Under the pieces are notes generated by a model, which worked only from the letters and a program-made list of their open reading frames with translations, had not been told where the DNA came from and did no database searches. From positions 186,001 through 250,000 of the forward strand of contig CASEXH010000006.1 of assembly GCA_949291945.1 (NCBI GenBank): 64,000 nucleotides of DNA. The letters are read 5' to 3'. Positions 29,346-38,255 of this stretch are shown here, in pieces. The translations under genes were made by a program, and so were the position numbers. Position 1 is the first letter of the stretch; each line of letters begins with the position of its first letter. This DNA is from an uncultured Bacillota bacterium (GTDB lineage: Bacteria; Bacillota; Clostridia; Lachnospirales; Lachnospiraceae).

Positions 29346-30752
29346 ATGAAGACTTATCAGATCAGCGAATTGTCTACTATAAATACTCCTGTACTTCTTC
29401 CTCTCTATGAAGGAGCGGCCATTCCCCGGGAGTTTTCCGAATATCTGGCCGGCACCGAAGACCTGGATCTGGAAGCCGGAAAACTGTACCACATCCTTAC
29501 TCCTAAAAGGATCCTTCTTCTGGGACTTGGAAAAGCAGAGGAGCTAACCCCGAAAAAATTCCGGGAGACCATAGGCGCAGCTGTACGCTCATCTAAAAAA
29601 GACCTGTGTATCTTTATTGATTCCGCCGCCAGGGAAGATTTCTCCATAGAAGAGGCTGCTGCTGAAGCAGCTTTTGCTGCAGGCTTCAGCCAGTACGACT
29701 TCACCAAAATCGGAAGCCAGCCGGAGAAAAAACCAGAGATTACCCTGATTTCTTCAGCAGACATCACTGCTGTATGCCAGAGCGCCCAGACAGCCGCTGT
29801 CTGTGTCAACCACGCCAGAGATCTGGGAAATACTCCCAGCAATATTATGACTCCTGAAGCCCTGGCAGCGGAAGCCGCCAACATAGCAAAAGAACTGGGG
29901 CTGGAATGTGAGATCCTTACCAATAAAGAACTGGAAGAAATGGGCGCCGGTGCCATCCTTGGCGTCAACAGAGGATCTTCCCACGGAGCACGGCTGATCG
30001 CCGTGAAATATGAGGGAGCTCCCGGTGAGGAATACACTGCTCTGGTAGGAAAGGGCCTGACCTTTGACGCCGGCGGCTACAACATAAAGACCGGCACTCA
30101 TATGGATGGGATGAAATTTGACATGTGCGGTGCCGCAAATGTCCTCTGCGCCCTGGAGCTGATCGCCAGGACCAAAGCAAAAGCAAATGTTATGGCTGTT
30201 ATCGGCGCTACAGAAAACAAGATCGGTCCTGACGGCTACACCTGCAATGATGTTCTCACTTCCCTGTCCGGAAAAACCATTGAGATCACCAATACTGACG
30301 CAGAAGGCCGTCTGGTATTATGTGATGCCATTACCTGGGCCCAGAAACTTGGTGCCAAAAAGATCATCGATATGGCTACCCTTACAGGAGCCTGTGTAGC
30401 AGCCCTTGGCAAAAACTATACCGGAGCTTTCACCAATTCCCAGACTTTCCTTCAGGAACTGGAAAAATATTCTCAGAAGACTCAGGAAAAGCTCTGGCAG
30501 CTGCCCATTGACGAAGATTTCCATAAGCTGGTAAGGGAAAGTAATGTGGCAGATATGAACAACTGTGTTCTGGGCGGAACCGGAGCCGGCAGTTCTCTTG
30601 CCGCCGCTTTTCTGGAAGAATTTGTCAACGAGGGAGTAGAATGGATCCATCTGGACATTGCGGGAAGTAGTGACTTCTCCGACGGCAAGCCATATATGGC
30701 AAAGGGCGCTACCGGAGTACTGGTAAGGACCCTGGGGGAGATGTTTCAGTAA
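29346..30752 (+). CDS. pepA: Leucyl aminopeptidase (M17 family)
   Basis: A cytoplasmic metallopeptidase that removes N-terminal residues from peptides. The catalytic domain (about residues 165-468) shows GKGLTFDAGGYNIK with a metal-binding Lys/Asp region, MKFDMCGAA, and the family signature NTDAEGRLVL near 320. All metal ligands expected for M17 appear present. The N-terminal ~150 residues are the usual Macro-like domain. Length 468 is normal. AAAGGA precedes the ATG at nine bases spacing. It is monocistronic, with a strong terminator directly downstream. Confidence 0.95.
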   Translation: MKTYQISELSTINTPVLLPLYEGAAIPREFSEYLAGTEDLDLEAGKLYHILTPKRILLLGLGKAEELTPKKFRETIGAAVRSSKKDLCIFIDSAAREDFSIEEAAAEAAFAAGFSQYDFTKIGSQPEKKPEITLISSADITAVCQSAQTAAVCVNHARDLGNTPSNIMTPEALAAEAANIAKELGLECEILTNKELEEMGAGAILGVNRGSSHGARLIAVKYEGAPGEEYTALVGKGLTFDAGGYNIKTGTHMDGMKFDMCGAANVLCALELIARTKAKANVMAVIGATENKIGPDGYTCNDVLTSLSGKTIEITNTDAEGRLVLCDAITWAQKLGAKKIIDMATLTGACVAALGKNYTGAFTNSQTFLQELEKYSQKTQEKLWQLPIDEDFHKLVRESNVADMNNCVLGGTGAGSSLAAAFLEEFVNEGVEWIHLDIAGSSDFSDGKPYMAKGATGVLVRTLGEMFQ

Positions 30753-30759
30753 AACAGCA

Positions 30760-30803
30760 GGCGGCACAAAGATAATTAATTCTCTGTGCCGCCGTTATTC
30801 TTC
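30760..30803 (+). terminator. pepA terminator
   Basis: GGCGGCACA pairs with TGTGCCGCC, with an additional AGA/TCT pairing inside, followed by a T-rich GTTATTCTTCC. It begins eight bases after the pepA stop. Confidence 0.8.
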
Positions 30804-30840
30804 CTATTCTGGCAATCCTGTTGCAAAGCCAATGGCTCGA

Positions 30841-31071
30841 TTACTCCCTTTCTTTCTTCTTTTTAATACTATATATAACTCCTCCTGTAATTATCAAGCA
30901 AATGGCTCCTCCTCCAATGCATATCCCTGTAATCATCTCTTCTGAAACTACCGTTAATTCTATAGAGCGTTCTGCTCCGTCACGGCTTTTTGCCGTAAGA
31001 ACCACGTCGCCCGTACTATTCAAAAACCAATTACAAAAGTCCTTGCTATGTAAAAGCCATATATCTAATTT
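30841..31071 (-). pseudogene. C-terminal remnant of a cell-surface protein
   Basis: An open frame without a good start or ribosome binding site encodes about 76 residues. The end reads TGICIGGGAICLIITGGVIY then KKKKERE, a membrane helix with a basic stop-transfer tail. Before it lies a strand-like NSTGDVVLTAKSRDGA typical of Ig-like repeats in surface proteins. A stop codon lies immediately upstream in frame (TGA at 31,072-31,074). It is best read as the tail of a decayed secreted protein. The surrounding 370 bases hold only this and the pepA terminator. Confidence 0.5.
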
Positions 31072-31122
31072 TCACACAGCGAGGACTGCAAAATTCATAA
31101 AAAACTTAACAACGCCTTATTT

Positions 31123-32817
31123 TTACGCTATCATCACCATACATTCTTTTCCACAAAATGCTATACCGTACTCCAGTATCTTCTTCATACCCCGGCGCTT
31201 AAGTCCTTCTGCATACTTCCGCTCCTTAATCTGCTTTAATGCTTCCCTGCAGGCTCTTTCCAGACCGCCGTCATCTGCATATTTCAGTTCGATGATAATT
31301 CCCGTCCGCTCAGGAGTGCAGACAGAAATATCACTGTATCCTTCACCGGTCTCGGCATTTGACTGAACCAGCCAGTTTCCCTGGCTCCGCAAAAGTCCCA
31401 GTACCATGCCATGATAAAAATTTTCCTTCATATTCATCCGCACTTCCGTATCCCTCACACTGATAGAATCCCACAGATAATCATGAAGCATATCCTGAAT
31501 CCCAGCTGCATCTCCAGCTGGGAACGCTGCGCAAAACTGTTTGATTCTTGAGGAGTCCGCAAGGGTTGTTTCCTGGAACCAATCCTTTACCAGATCAATA
31601 AACAGTTCCTTTACCTCCCGATTGGGAAGGGCCAGCTTCATCTGCTTTCCAGGCAAGCGCTCCTTCTGGGTCAGATAGCCGGTAGAATACAGAACACTCC
31701 AGATATTATCAATGGAGTCTTCAATGTCTCGATAGGTCAATTCCTGCCGGACAGCCTTCGTTATTGTTCCGCCGCCTATCAGCTGTTCAATCTCATCCCG
31801 GGTAGTCTGATCCGCCTTTTTTAACAGGCGGCGGATAATTTCATTTCCGCTGGTATTCGCCCAGTAATTTTCCGGTTCAGCCTCCGGGTCTGCCAGCAAA
31901 ACATCACAGTAATTGATCACGTCCCAGGGGCAGTATACGTCCGCATTTCCAAAACGATACCCATCGTACCAGTCCCGGATTATATTTTTATAAAATGGCA
32001 GGCCATAGAAATCTAGCATCTTATCTACTTCTGTATCGGTAAAACCAAAGTATTCATCATATCGGAGATCTGATATAGTGTGTACTTTCAGATTATTTAA
32101 TCCTGTGAAGATACTCTCCTTCGAAATCCGCAGACATCCTGTAAGGACAGCAAAATACAGATATTCATTTGTTTTCAGTGCATTGCCGAACATATTTCGG
32201 ATAAGGCTTACCATTTCCTCATAATATCCTGCCTGATACGCCTTATCCAGTGGGACATCATATTCATCGATCAGTAAGATAACCTTACGGCCATAATGCT
32301 TGGCTAAAAGCCGGGAAAGGTTCTTTAGACTTGCTGTCATTGCCTCATCAGTCATGGCAAAAATACCGCCCTGTGCAGTTCCCGCCTCAGTTAGCTGTGC
32401 GTAGATCACTTTTTCTTCAGCAGATAGTCTGTCACTGGTTCCTAAAAATTCAAGCTCCATAGCCGCATTACCGATTACTGTACGCAGCGCTGCAGTCGCT
32501 GCTTCAAAGTTTAAACCATCCACACTTTTCATGCTGATGGAAATCACAGGAAACTGTCCCATATATTCATTACAAAGCTTTTCTTCCTGTACGATCTTCA
32601 GACCATCAAACAACATCGGATCGCCGCCGATTTCAAAGAAGCATTTCAGCATACTCATATTGAGAGACTTTCCAAAACGCCTGGGGCGAGTAAACAAGTT
32701 TACTTCTCCCCAGTTTTGCAAGAGATCTGCAATAAACATGCTTTTATCTACATAGTAAAAATTATTTGTCCTGATCTTTTCAAACCCATCGATACCGATG
32801 GGGAGTTTTTTTCTCAC
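31123..32817 (-). CDS. AAA-ATPase-like protein with PD-(D/E)XK nuclease-like domain
   Basis: A 564-residue protein. The N-terminus (LPIGIDGFEKIR, then YYVDKSMFI, then RPRRFGKSLNMSML) is the hallmark of the AAA-ATPase_like family; RRFGKS is its P-loop variant and VILLIDEYDVPLDKA near 185 its Walker B. The C-terminal ~120 residues end in a PD-(D/E)XK-like fold with YSDISV and IIIELKYA carrying the candidate Asp and Glu-x-Lys. The family is widespread, often multicopy in Bacteroidetes and Clostridia, and is thought to be mobile or toxin-like; its role is unknown. It stands alone, with its stop about 100 bases from the decayed surface-protein fragment. Confidence 0.9.
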   Translation of the reverse strand: MRKKLPIGIDGFEKIRTNNFYYVDKSMFIADLLQNWGEVNLFTRPRRFGKSLNMSMLKCFFEIGGDPMLFDGLKIVQEEKLCNEYMGQFPVISISMKSVDGLNFEAATAALRTVIGNAAMELEFLGTSDRLSAEEKVIYAQLTEAGTAQGGIFAMTDEAMTASLKNLSRLLAKHYGRKVILLIDEYDVPLDKAYQAGYYEEMVSLIRNMFGNALKTNEYLYFAVLTGCLRISKESIFTGLNNLKVHTISDLRYDEYFGFTDTEVDKMLDFYGLPFYKNIIRDWYDGYRFGNADVYCPWDVINYCDVLLADPEAEPENYWANTSGNEIIRRLLKKADQTTRDEIEQLIGGGTITKAVRQELTYRDIEDSIDNIWSVLYSTGYLTQKERLPGKQMKLALPNREVKELFIDLVKDWFQETTLADSSRIKQFCAAFPAGDAAGIQDMLHDYLWDSISVRDTEVRMNMKENFYHGMVLGLLRSQGNWLVQSNAETGEGYSDISVCTPERTGIIIELKYADDGGLERACREALKQIKERKYAEGLKRRGMKKILEYGIAFCGKECMVMIA

Positions 32818-32915
32818 TTTTCCCCACGCTCCTTTCCAGTTGTCTGTTACCGTTCACTTTACTCCGAAGCATTCGGACCGTCAAGTCTGTCTGTTCAAAA
32901 TCTTCACTATAATTC

Positions 32916-32948
32916 AAAAACTCCAGCTCACAAAGGGCTGGAGTTTTC
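32916..32948 (-). terminator. Terminator after the dehydrogenase gene
   Basis: CTCCAGC and GCTGGAG pair around a ten-base loop, with a run of five U on the minus-strand side and four T on the other. It lies 140 bases beyond the stop of the dehydrogenase gene and may work in both directions. The rest of 32,818-33,087 shows nothing else I can name. Confidence 0.7.
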
Positions 32949-33087
32949 TATCTGAGTGCATATCATCCATAAAAATGTAAAACAGAGCCACAGCTCTTTG
33001 AAGTGTTGATAAGGAGCTAAGAGGCTCCCAAGTCATAGAGCACTTATTCCATCTGCGATATCGTATCTATACCAGATTTATTCTTAG

Positions 33088-34164
33088 CTAGAGATATTTT
33101 TTAGCAAGCTCCCGGCAAACTGCTTCGCCAACCCCTTCCGTACTTCCTGTTCCACCTATATCAGGTGTGGATATCATTCCCTGTACTGCTGCAGATTCAA
33201 TCGCCGCTAAAATCTTCCTGCTCCACTTCTCCTCTCCCAGAAATTCTATCATCTGGCTGGCTGCCCATATAGCCGCAACAGGATTTGCTTTCCCCGTTCC
33301 TGCGATGTCCGGTGCCGAACCATGGACCGGTTCAAACATGGAAGGATATTTTCTTTCAGGATTAATGTTGGCGCCTGCTGCCATTCCCATCCCTCCGCCT
33401 ATTGCCGCCCCAATATCTGAAAAAATATCCCCGAATAAATTAGAAGTCACCACCACCTGAAATTCTTCCGGTCTCATAACAGCCATCATACATGCCGCAT
33501 CAATCAGGATCGTCTTTGCAGGAACATCTGGAAAATCCCTGCTTACTTGTTCAAATATTTCATCCCAGAATACCATAGAATAATTCAGAGCGTTTCCTTT
33601 GCTCAGACTGGTTACACCTGCTCCTGTTTTTCTGGCTTTTTCAAAGGCATATCGAATAATCCTCTCCGTACCTTTTTTTGAAAAAACTCCTGTCTGCAGC
33701 ACAACTTCGTTTTCTTTTCCCGGAAACAGTCTCTCTCCGCAGCCGGCATATTCTCCTTCACTGTTTTCCCTGACGATCAGCATATCCACCTTACGAGGAT
33801 CTCTAAGTGGAGAAGGAATTCCTTCCAGAAGTTTTACAGGGCGAAGGTTCACATACTGATCAAATCCCTGTCGTATTTTCAGCAGCAGCCCCCTCAAAGT
33901 AATATCATCTCTTACTCTCGGGTCTCCAACCGCTCCCAGATAAATCGCATCAAAATGTTTTAAGGTTTCCAGTCCATCATCCGGCATCATTCTTCCATAT
34001 TGAAGATAGTATTCGCTTCCCCATGGAAAAGTTTCAAATCTAAAACAGATTTCTCTGTCTATCTCGCTGATTTTTTCCAGGACTTTAATTCCTTCTTTAA
34101 TAACCTCCGGTCCTATCCCGTCTCCCGGTATTACTCCAATCTTATATTCTCTCATGATCCTCAC
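33088..34164 (-). CDS. Tartrate/D-malate dehydrogenase-type decarboxylating enzyme
   Basis: A 358-residue member of the isocitrate/isopropylmalate dehydrogenase family. It shows IGVIPGDGIGPEVI at the start, a VRENSEGEYAG motif near 130, and NLFGDIFSDIGAAIGGGMG followed by EPVHGSAPDIAGTGKANP. The sequence LRGLLLKIRQGFDQYVNLRP and an FPWGSEYYLQYGRMMP segment point to the tartrate/D-malate group rather than LeuB or Icd. The enzyme would oxidise and decarboxylate D-malate or tartrate with NAD. The listed start is a GTG overlapping the upstream stop; the ATG at 34,155 is also possible. It forms an operon with the broken aldehyde dehydrogenase. Confidence 0.88.
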   Translation of the reverse strand: MRIMREYKIGVIPGDGIGPEVIKEGIKVLEKISEIDREICFRFETFPWGSEYYLQYGRMMPDDGLETLKHFDAIYLGAVGDPRVRDDITLRGLLLKIRQGFDQYVNLRPVKLLEGIPSPLRDPRKVDMLIVRENSEGEYAGCGERLFPGKENEVVLQTGVFSKKGTERIIRYAFEKARKTGAGVTSLSKGNALNYSMVFWDEIFEQVSRDFPDVPAKTILIDAACMMAVMRPEEFQVVVTSNLFGDIFSDIGAAIGGGMGMAAGANINPERKYPSMFEPVHGSAPDIAGTGKANPVAAIWAASQMIEFLGEEKWSRKILAAIESAAVQGMISTPDIGGTGSTEGVGEAVCRELAKKYL

Positions 34165-35423
34165 ACTTTTCTGTTTAATATGATCATCTTTATTTCTGTC
34201 ATCTCTTCAACAGCATACTTAGGTCCTTCTTTTCCGATGCCACTGCATTTTACACCGCCATAAGGCATCTGGTCTTCCCGAAAGTTGCAGGTATCATTAA
34301 TGATAACGCTTCCACATTCAATGTTATCGATACATACCATTGCCTCTTCAAGTCTGTCTGTAAACACTCCTGCCTGAAGCCCGAAGTTTGTACCGTTCAC
34401 ACAAGAAATTGCTTCTGATAAAGTATTATATCCATTAACAGTAATCACCGGGGCAAACATTTCTTCCTGTATCACCGGAGCGCTTTCCGGTACATCTCGC
34501 AAAATCGTAGGCAGCAGAATATTTCCATCATTTTGATTTCCAATAACACAGGAACCTCCTGTCTGCAATGACTGCTCAATCCGCTCCATAGCCTTTTTCA
34601 GAGCTTTCTTCGTGATCATAGGACCCAGTTCTGTCTCTGGAAGCATTGGATTTCCGCTGTTTATCTGCTCTGCGCACTTTTTCATCTCAGTGATAAGTTC
34701 TTCCTGAATACTGGTATGCACATAGACACGCTGAACAGAAATACATACCTGCCCTCCATTAGCAAATCCTGCTTTGCAGATCTTAGCTGCTGCTTTCTTA
34801 ATGTCTGTATGAGGAGTAACGATCACAGCACCTGTAGACCCCAGCTCCATGGTTATCTTCTTTACTCCTGCCGCCATACATATATTTTTCCCTGTTTCGT
34901 AGGAGCCTGTAAAAGACACCTTTCTCACTCTTGGATCTGCAGCCAAAAGATTCCCTATTTCTCCTCCATCACCACAGACTACAGAAATTGCTTCTGGCGG
35001 AAAACCTGCTTGTATTACTATTTGTCCCAGCAGGATACTTGATAAAGGCGTTTTACTGGCAGGTTTCAGTATAACTGCATTTCCCGCCGCCAAGGCCGGT
35101 CCTATCTTATGACATGCCAGATTCAGCGGAAAATTAAACGGTGTTATAGCCAGTACAATTCCTACCGGGACTCTCTGATAATAGCCCAGTCTCCCCATGT
35201 CTTCGGAATTTTCCAAAGGTACCGTACAGCCTTGTATCCCAGCTGCCGCAATGGCCGACTCTTTCAGTGTATTTACAGCTCTTTCCGTTTCTTTCACTGC
35301 ATCCGTTATAGTCTTTCCGGCCTCTTTTACCAGAAGTTCCGCAAACTCCATCTTCCTTTGCTGTAAATTTTCTGCTGCTTTATTCAGCATTTCTCCTCTT
35401 TTTTTCCAGGAGAGCTTTTTCAT
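34161..35423 (-). pseudogene. Aldehyde dehydrogenase truncated at its 5' end
   Basis: The frame encodes 420 residues of an NAD(P)-dependent aldehyde dehydrogenase, against ~475 usual; the first ~50-55 residues are missing. The nucleotide-binding ITPFNFPLNL, the catalytic Glu in MELGSTG, and the catalytic Cys in GGQVCISVQR are all present. Recognisable family sequence continues about nine residues upstream of the ATG (to about 35,450) and then meets a stop, and no ribosome binding site is evident before the ATG. The missing part is strand and helix that shape the coenzyme site, so activity is doubtful. It overlaps the dehydrogenase gene by four bases. Confidence 0.7.
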
Positions 35424-35444
35424 AAGAGAGGCACCTCTCTGCGC

Positions 35445-35744
35445 CGTTTCAATGCAGTGGGAAGATTATCCGCCGAGGCTGTATTTATGCAGCTGAAAGC
35501 AGATATTACTGGGAAAACCGTAGAGGTTCTGGGCCAGTCCGAAGCTGTCAGCCAGGGAGCCGCCATTCTGGCCGGTTTATTCTGCGGCTGTATTTCCATC
35601 TGGCAGCCCGAGATAAAAACGATTTATTTTCCTTCCAATGATCTTGCTTTTTACAAACATCGCTTTCAGAAATACATTCAGGTTTTAGAAGAGCTTTGCC
35701 GCACCGCCGCCTTCACCCATACCATTGCTGATAGCGACTTATAG
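35445..35744 (+). pseudogene. C-terminal fragment of an FGGY carbohydrate kinase
   Basis: About 98 residues read in one frame match the last fifth of xylulokinase-like FGGY kinases: VFMQLKADITGKTVEVLGQS then SQGAAILAGL, a highly characteristic block. The remaining ~400 N-terminal residues, including the catalytic Asp, are absent. No ribosome binding site precedes it. Its broken end coincides with the broken end of the divergent aldehyde dehydrogenase. Confidence 0.8.
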
Positions 35745-35756
35745 CCGGGCATACAT

Positions 35757-35802
35757 AAAAAAGGTGTTCCCCAGGTCTCTAAGACCTTTGGAACACCTTT
35801 TC
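35757..35802 (-). terminator. Terminator of the polysaccharide-regulation operon
   Basis: AAAAGGTGTTCC pairs with GGAACACCTTTT, enclosing a second stem AGGTCT/AGACCT. It lies just after the LCP gene stop. Both sides carry A/T runs, so it can serve the FGGY fragment from the other direction as well. Confidence 0.85.
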
Positions 35803-35806
35803 CATA

Positions 35807-36754
35807 TTAATACAGCAATTCATGTATATGCTGGCTATTCGCCTCTACGTCTATATCCAGCACCGCCATGCCTTCATAGTTTATAGAACTGTAGGATCCG
35901 TCCATAGGCACCACTGCCTGCTGTGCCTGCAGATTATCGACAGCCAGAACAGCGGTGGCCGTCTCATAGATCTCTCCCACACTCATATTGGTATTTACCT
36001 GTGTCACACAATAGTTGATCAGAGACATAAGTGTTGCCGGATCCCGCTTTTCCAGAACTTTCTGGTATACGCCGTACATAACATCTCTCTGCCTCCGTGT
36101 ACGGCCAAAATCACTGTCAAGAGAACGGTTCCGGGCATGTACCAGGGCCTGAGATCCTGTAAGGGTAACTTTCCCCGCCTGAATATCCGGCATTCCATTG
36201 CTTCGGTAATATTCCGCCTCTTCCTCTGTAAGCGTTACTTCTATGCCTCCCAGCTCATCAATAACATTTACAAGATTATCGAAATTAATAGTAATATACT
36301 TCTGAATATCCAGACCAAATACTTTGTTTAAGGTATTGATGGTAAGTCCTACGCCGCCATAGGCATATGTATGTCCCAGCCTGCTCTTTCCGTGACCATC
36401 AATGTCCACCAGACAGTCTCTCAGGAAAGAAACCGCTGTGGCCTTTCCTTCCCTCTGGTTGAAGGACAGCAGCATCATACTGTCAGATCTTCCCATATCT
36501 GCATCCGGATCCCTGGAATCTGTACCTACCAGAAGCACATTAAACACCTGATCGTCCTGCTGCACTTCTTTTCCGATCAAAACCTCATCGGCAGTAGGAT
36601 CCACATCTTTCTGATCCACGATCTCTACTCCGTTTCCGGTAATCTGATGTGCGATAAAAGCCAGCAAACCTATAGCTGCCAGGATCAGAAAAATAAATAT
36701 TCCGACAATAATTTTCAGCCTGTTCTTTTTCTTCTTTCTTCCGGATCTTCTCAT
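35807..36754 (-). CDS. LytR-CpsA-Psr (LCP) family glycopolymer transferase
   Basis: Transfers undecaprenyl-linked glycopolymers such as capsule or teichoic acid to peptidoglycan, outside the membrane. The 315-residue protein has a basic N-terminus, one membrane helix (~12-32) and the LCP domain: VLLVGTDSRDPDADMGRSDSM near 75, SFLRDCLVDIDGHG, the helix INTLNKVFGL and NFDNLVNVIDELGGIEV. The conserved Arg and Asp residues expected to bind polyprenyl phosphate are present. AGGGGG precedes the ATG. It is the last gene of the operon and 12 bases from the kinase gene. Confidence 0.92.
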   Translation of the reverse strand: MRRSGRKKKKNRLKIIVGIFIFLILAAIGLLAFIAHQITGNGVEIVDQKDVDPTADEVLIGKEVQQDDQVFNVLLVGTDSRDPDADMGRSDSMMLLSFNQREGKATAVSFLRDCLVDIDGHGKSRLGHTYAYGGVGLTINTLNKVFGLDIQKYITINFDNLVNVIDELGGIEVTLTEEEAEYYRSNGMPDIQAGKVTLTGSQALVHARNRSLDSDFGRTRRQRDVMYGVYQKVLEKRDPATLMSLINYCVTQVNTNMSVGEIYETATAVLAVDNLQAQQAVVPMDGSYSSINYEGMAVLDIDVEANSQHIHELLY

Positions 36755-36766
36755 TATAACGGCCCC

Positions 36767-38254
36767 CTAATCCTTGATCACACGGCCGGAAAGTTCTTCT
36801 TTCTTATCACGTTTTCCGGTGTCTCTATATCTTCCGTAATGTCCATAGCTGCCATAGTGGCGATATCCGTAACCATATCCATAGCCATATTTTCCATCAC
36901 CGGAATTTCTGTCACAGTTAAACACATAACCCAGCATCTTGATCTTACTCATAGCCAGTGACTGAATGCCTTCCCGGATCTTATACATCTTGGTGTAGTC
37001 ATAGCGGATCACGTAAAGGGCGGCATCAACGAACCGGGCCATAAGGGAGGCATCCGCCAGCAGCTGAGCCGGAGCCGTATCCAGGATCACAACGTCCGCC
37101 ATACTTTTCAGCTCTGCGATCATCTCCCGCATCCGCCTGCTTCCCAGGAGAGAAATATCTGTCCTCTCTTCCGGTTCTCCCAGAAGCAAAGTCAGCTTTC
37201 CATCTTTTACCTCCATTTCCTTCAGCACATCAGTGACAGCCGCCTTGGCATGAAGCACGGAATCTATACCCTTATCTTCTTTAATGCCCAGGAATTCACC
37301 TACTGAAGGATTCCTCAGGTCACAGTCTACCAATACCACTTTCTTCCCCTGTCTGGCAAGGGATACTGCCAGATTCACTGCTACCGTGGTCTTTCCTTCA
37401 CCTGGAATAGAACTTGTAACCATAATGGTTTTTGTATGGTTCTCCTCCACGTCCCGAAGCACCCGGATCCGCAGTCTCCTCATAGCCTCCTGATAGGAAG
37501 CAGGTGTTCTGGTATTTATGAGAGACACTTTGTTCTGCTCTGGTTTTTTCTTCCTCTTTTTGTGCTTAATATAGGGCAGACTTCCCATATCGGGAAGATT
37601 GATCTGATTTCTCAGCTTTTCTTTAGACTTTACTGTTTTCTTCAGCAGCACATAGAGACAGAGTATGACCAATCCTGCGGCAGCCCCTGCTACAGCGCCT
37701 CTTCTATAGGATCCTCTTACGACTACCGCCTTCTGAGTATCCGAAGGTACTCCCGTTTCATCCAGGATCGTAAGGCTGGTGCTTCCCACAACATACTCTG
37801 CCACTTCCGGATAACAGTCGATTACCGTATGGAGAATATCATAAGCCATCTGAGGATCATTCGAAGTTACAGCTATTGTAAGAAGATTGGTTCCGTCTTC
37901 AGCTGAAGCTGTAATGTTGCCCGGTACAGAATCCAGTCCCATTTCCTGGGCTACAACTTCCTCCAGAACCCCGCTGGTGAGAATATATGGGAATACATTG
38001 GCCATCTGGGTTGCCGTACCACTATAAACGCCTCCCGGAGCTGTTACAGACATAGTAGCGGAAGCTTCGTACTGAGGAGTATAGGTATATGTAGTCCTGA
38101 AGTAGGAGATCACTGCCCCTCCCAGAATCAGCACCAGAATCAGCAGCCAGAGTTTTTTCAGTCCATATATGAAATCTTCGGCAAGGCTGATCAGATCGAT
38201 CTTTTCTGCTTCATCTATTCTTTCCTTTTCTGTAGATTCAATTCTATCGCTCAT
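36767..38254 (-). CDS. Chain-length determinant/BY-kinase fusion protein (second copy)
   Basis: Combines a Wzz-type polysaccharide co-polymerase (two membrane helices at about 35 and 185, numbered from this start) with a CpsD-like bacterial tyrosine kinase. The kinase part shows Walker A SSIPGEGKTT, Walker A' VVLVDCDLRNP and Walker B VVILDTAPA. The C-terminal tail carries a tyrosine cluster (KYGYGYGYGYRHYGSYGHYG), the usual autophosphorylation site that controls chain length. The start at 38,254 (MSDRIES) is chosen over an upstream one because AGAGGA lies seven bases before it and the preceding gene ends two bases upstream. Confidence 0.92.
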   Translation of the reverse strand: MSDRIESTEKERIDEAEKIDLISLAEDFIYGLKKLWLLILVLILGGAVISYFRTTYTYTPQYEASATMSVTAPGGVYSGTATQMANVFPYILTSGVLEEVVAQEMGLDSVPGNITASAEDGTNLLTIAVTSNDPQMAYDILHTVIDCYPEVAEYVVGSTSLTILDETGVPSDTQKAVVVRGSYRRGAVAGAAAGLVILCLYVLLKKTVKSKEKLRNQINLPDMGSLPYIKHKKRKKKPEQNKVSLINTRTPASYQEAMRRLRIRVLRDVEENHTKTIMVTSSIPGEGKTTVAVNLAVSLARQGKKVVLVDCDLRNPSVGEFLGIKEDKGIDSVLHAKAAVTDVLKEMEVKDGKLTLLLGEPEERTDISLLGSRRMREMIAELKSMADVVILDTAPAQLLADASLMARFVDAALYVIRYDYTKMYKIREGIQSLAMSKIKMLGYVFNCDRNSGDGKYGYGYGYGYRHYGSYGHYGRYRDTGKRDKKEELSGRVIKD

Positions 38255-38255
38255 A

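Noticed and set aside
31123..32817. Transposase or retroelement
   Set aside because: The GKS P-loop with a C-terminal PD-(D/E)XK-like domain matches the AAA-ATPase_like family; no inverted repeats were found.
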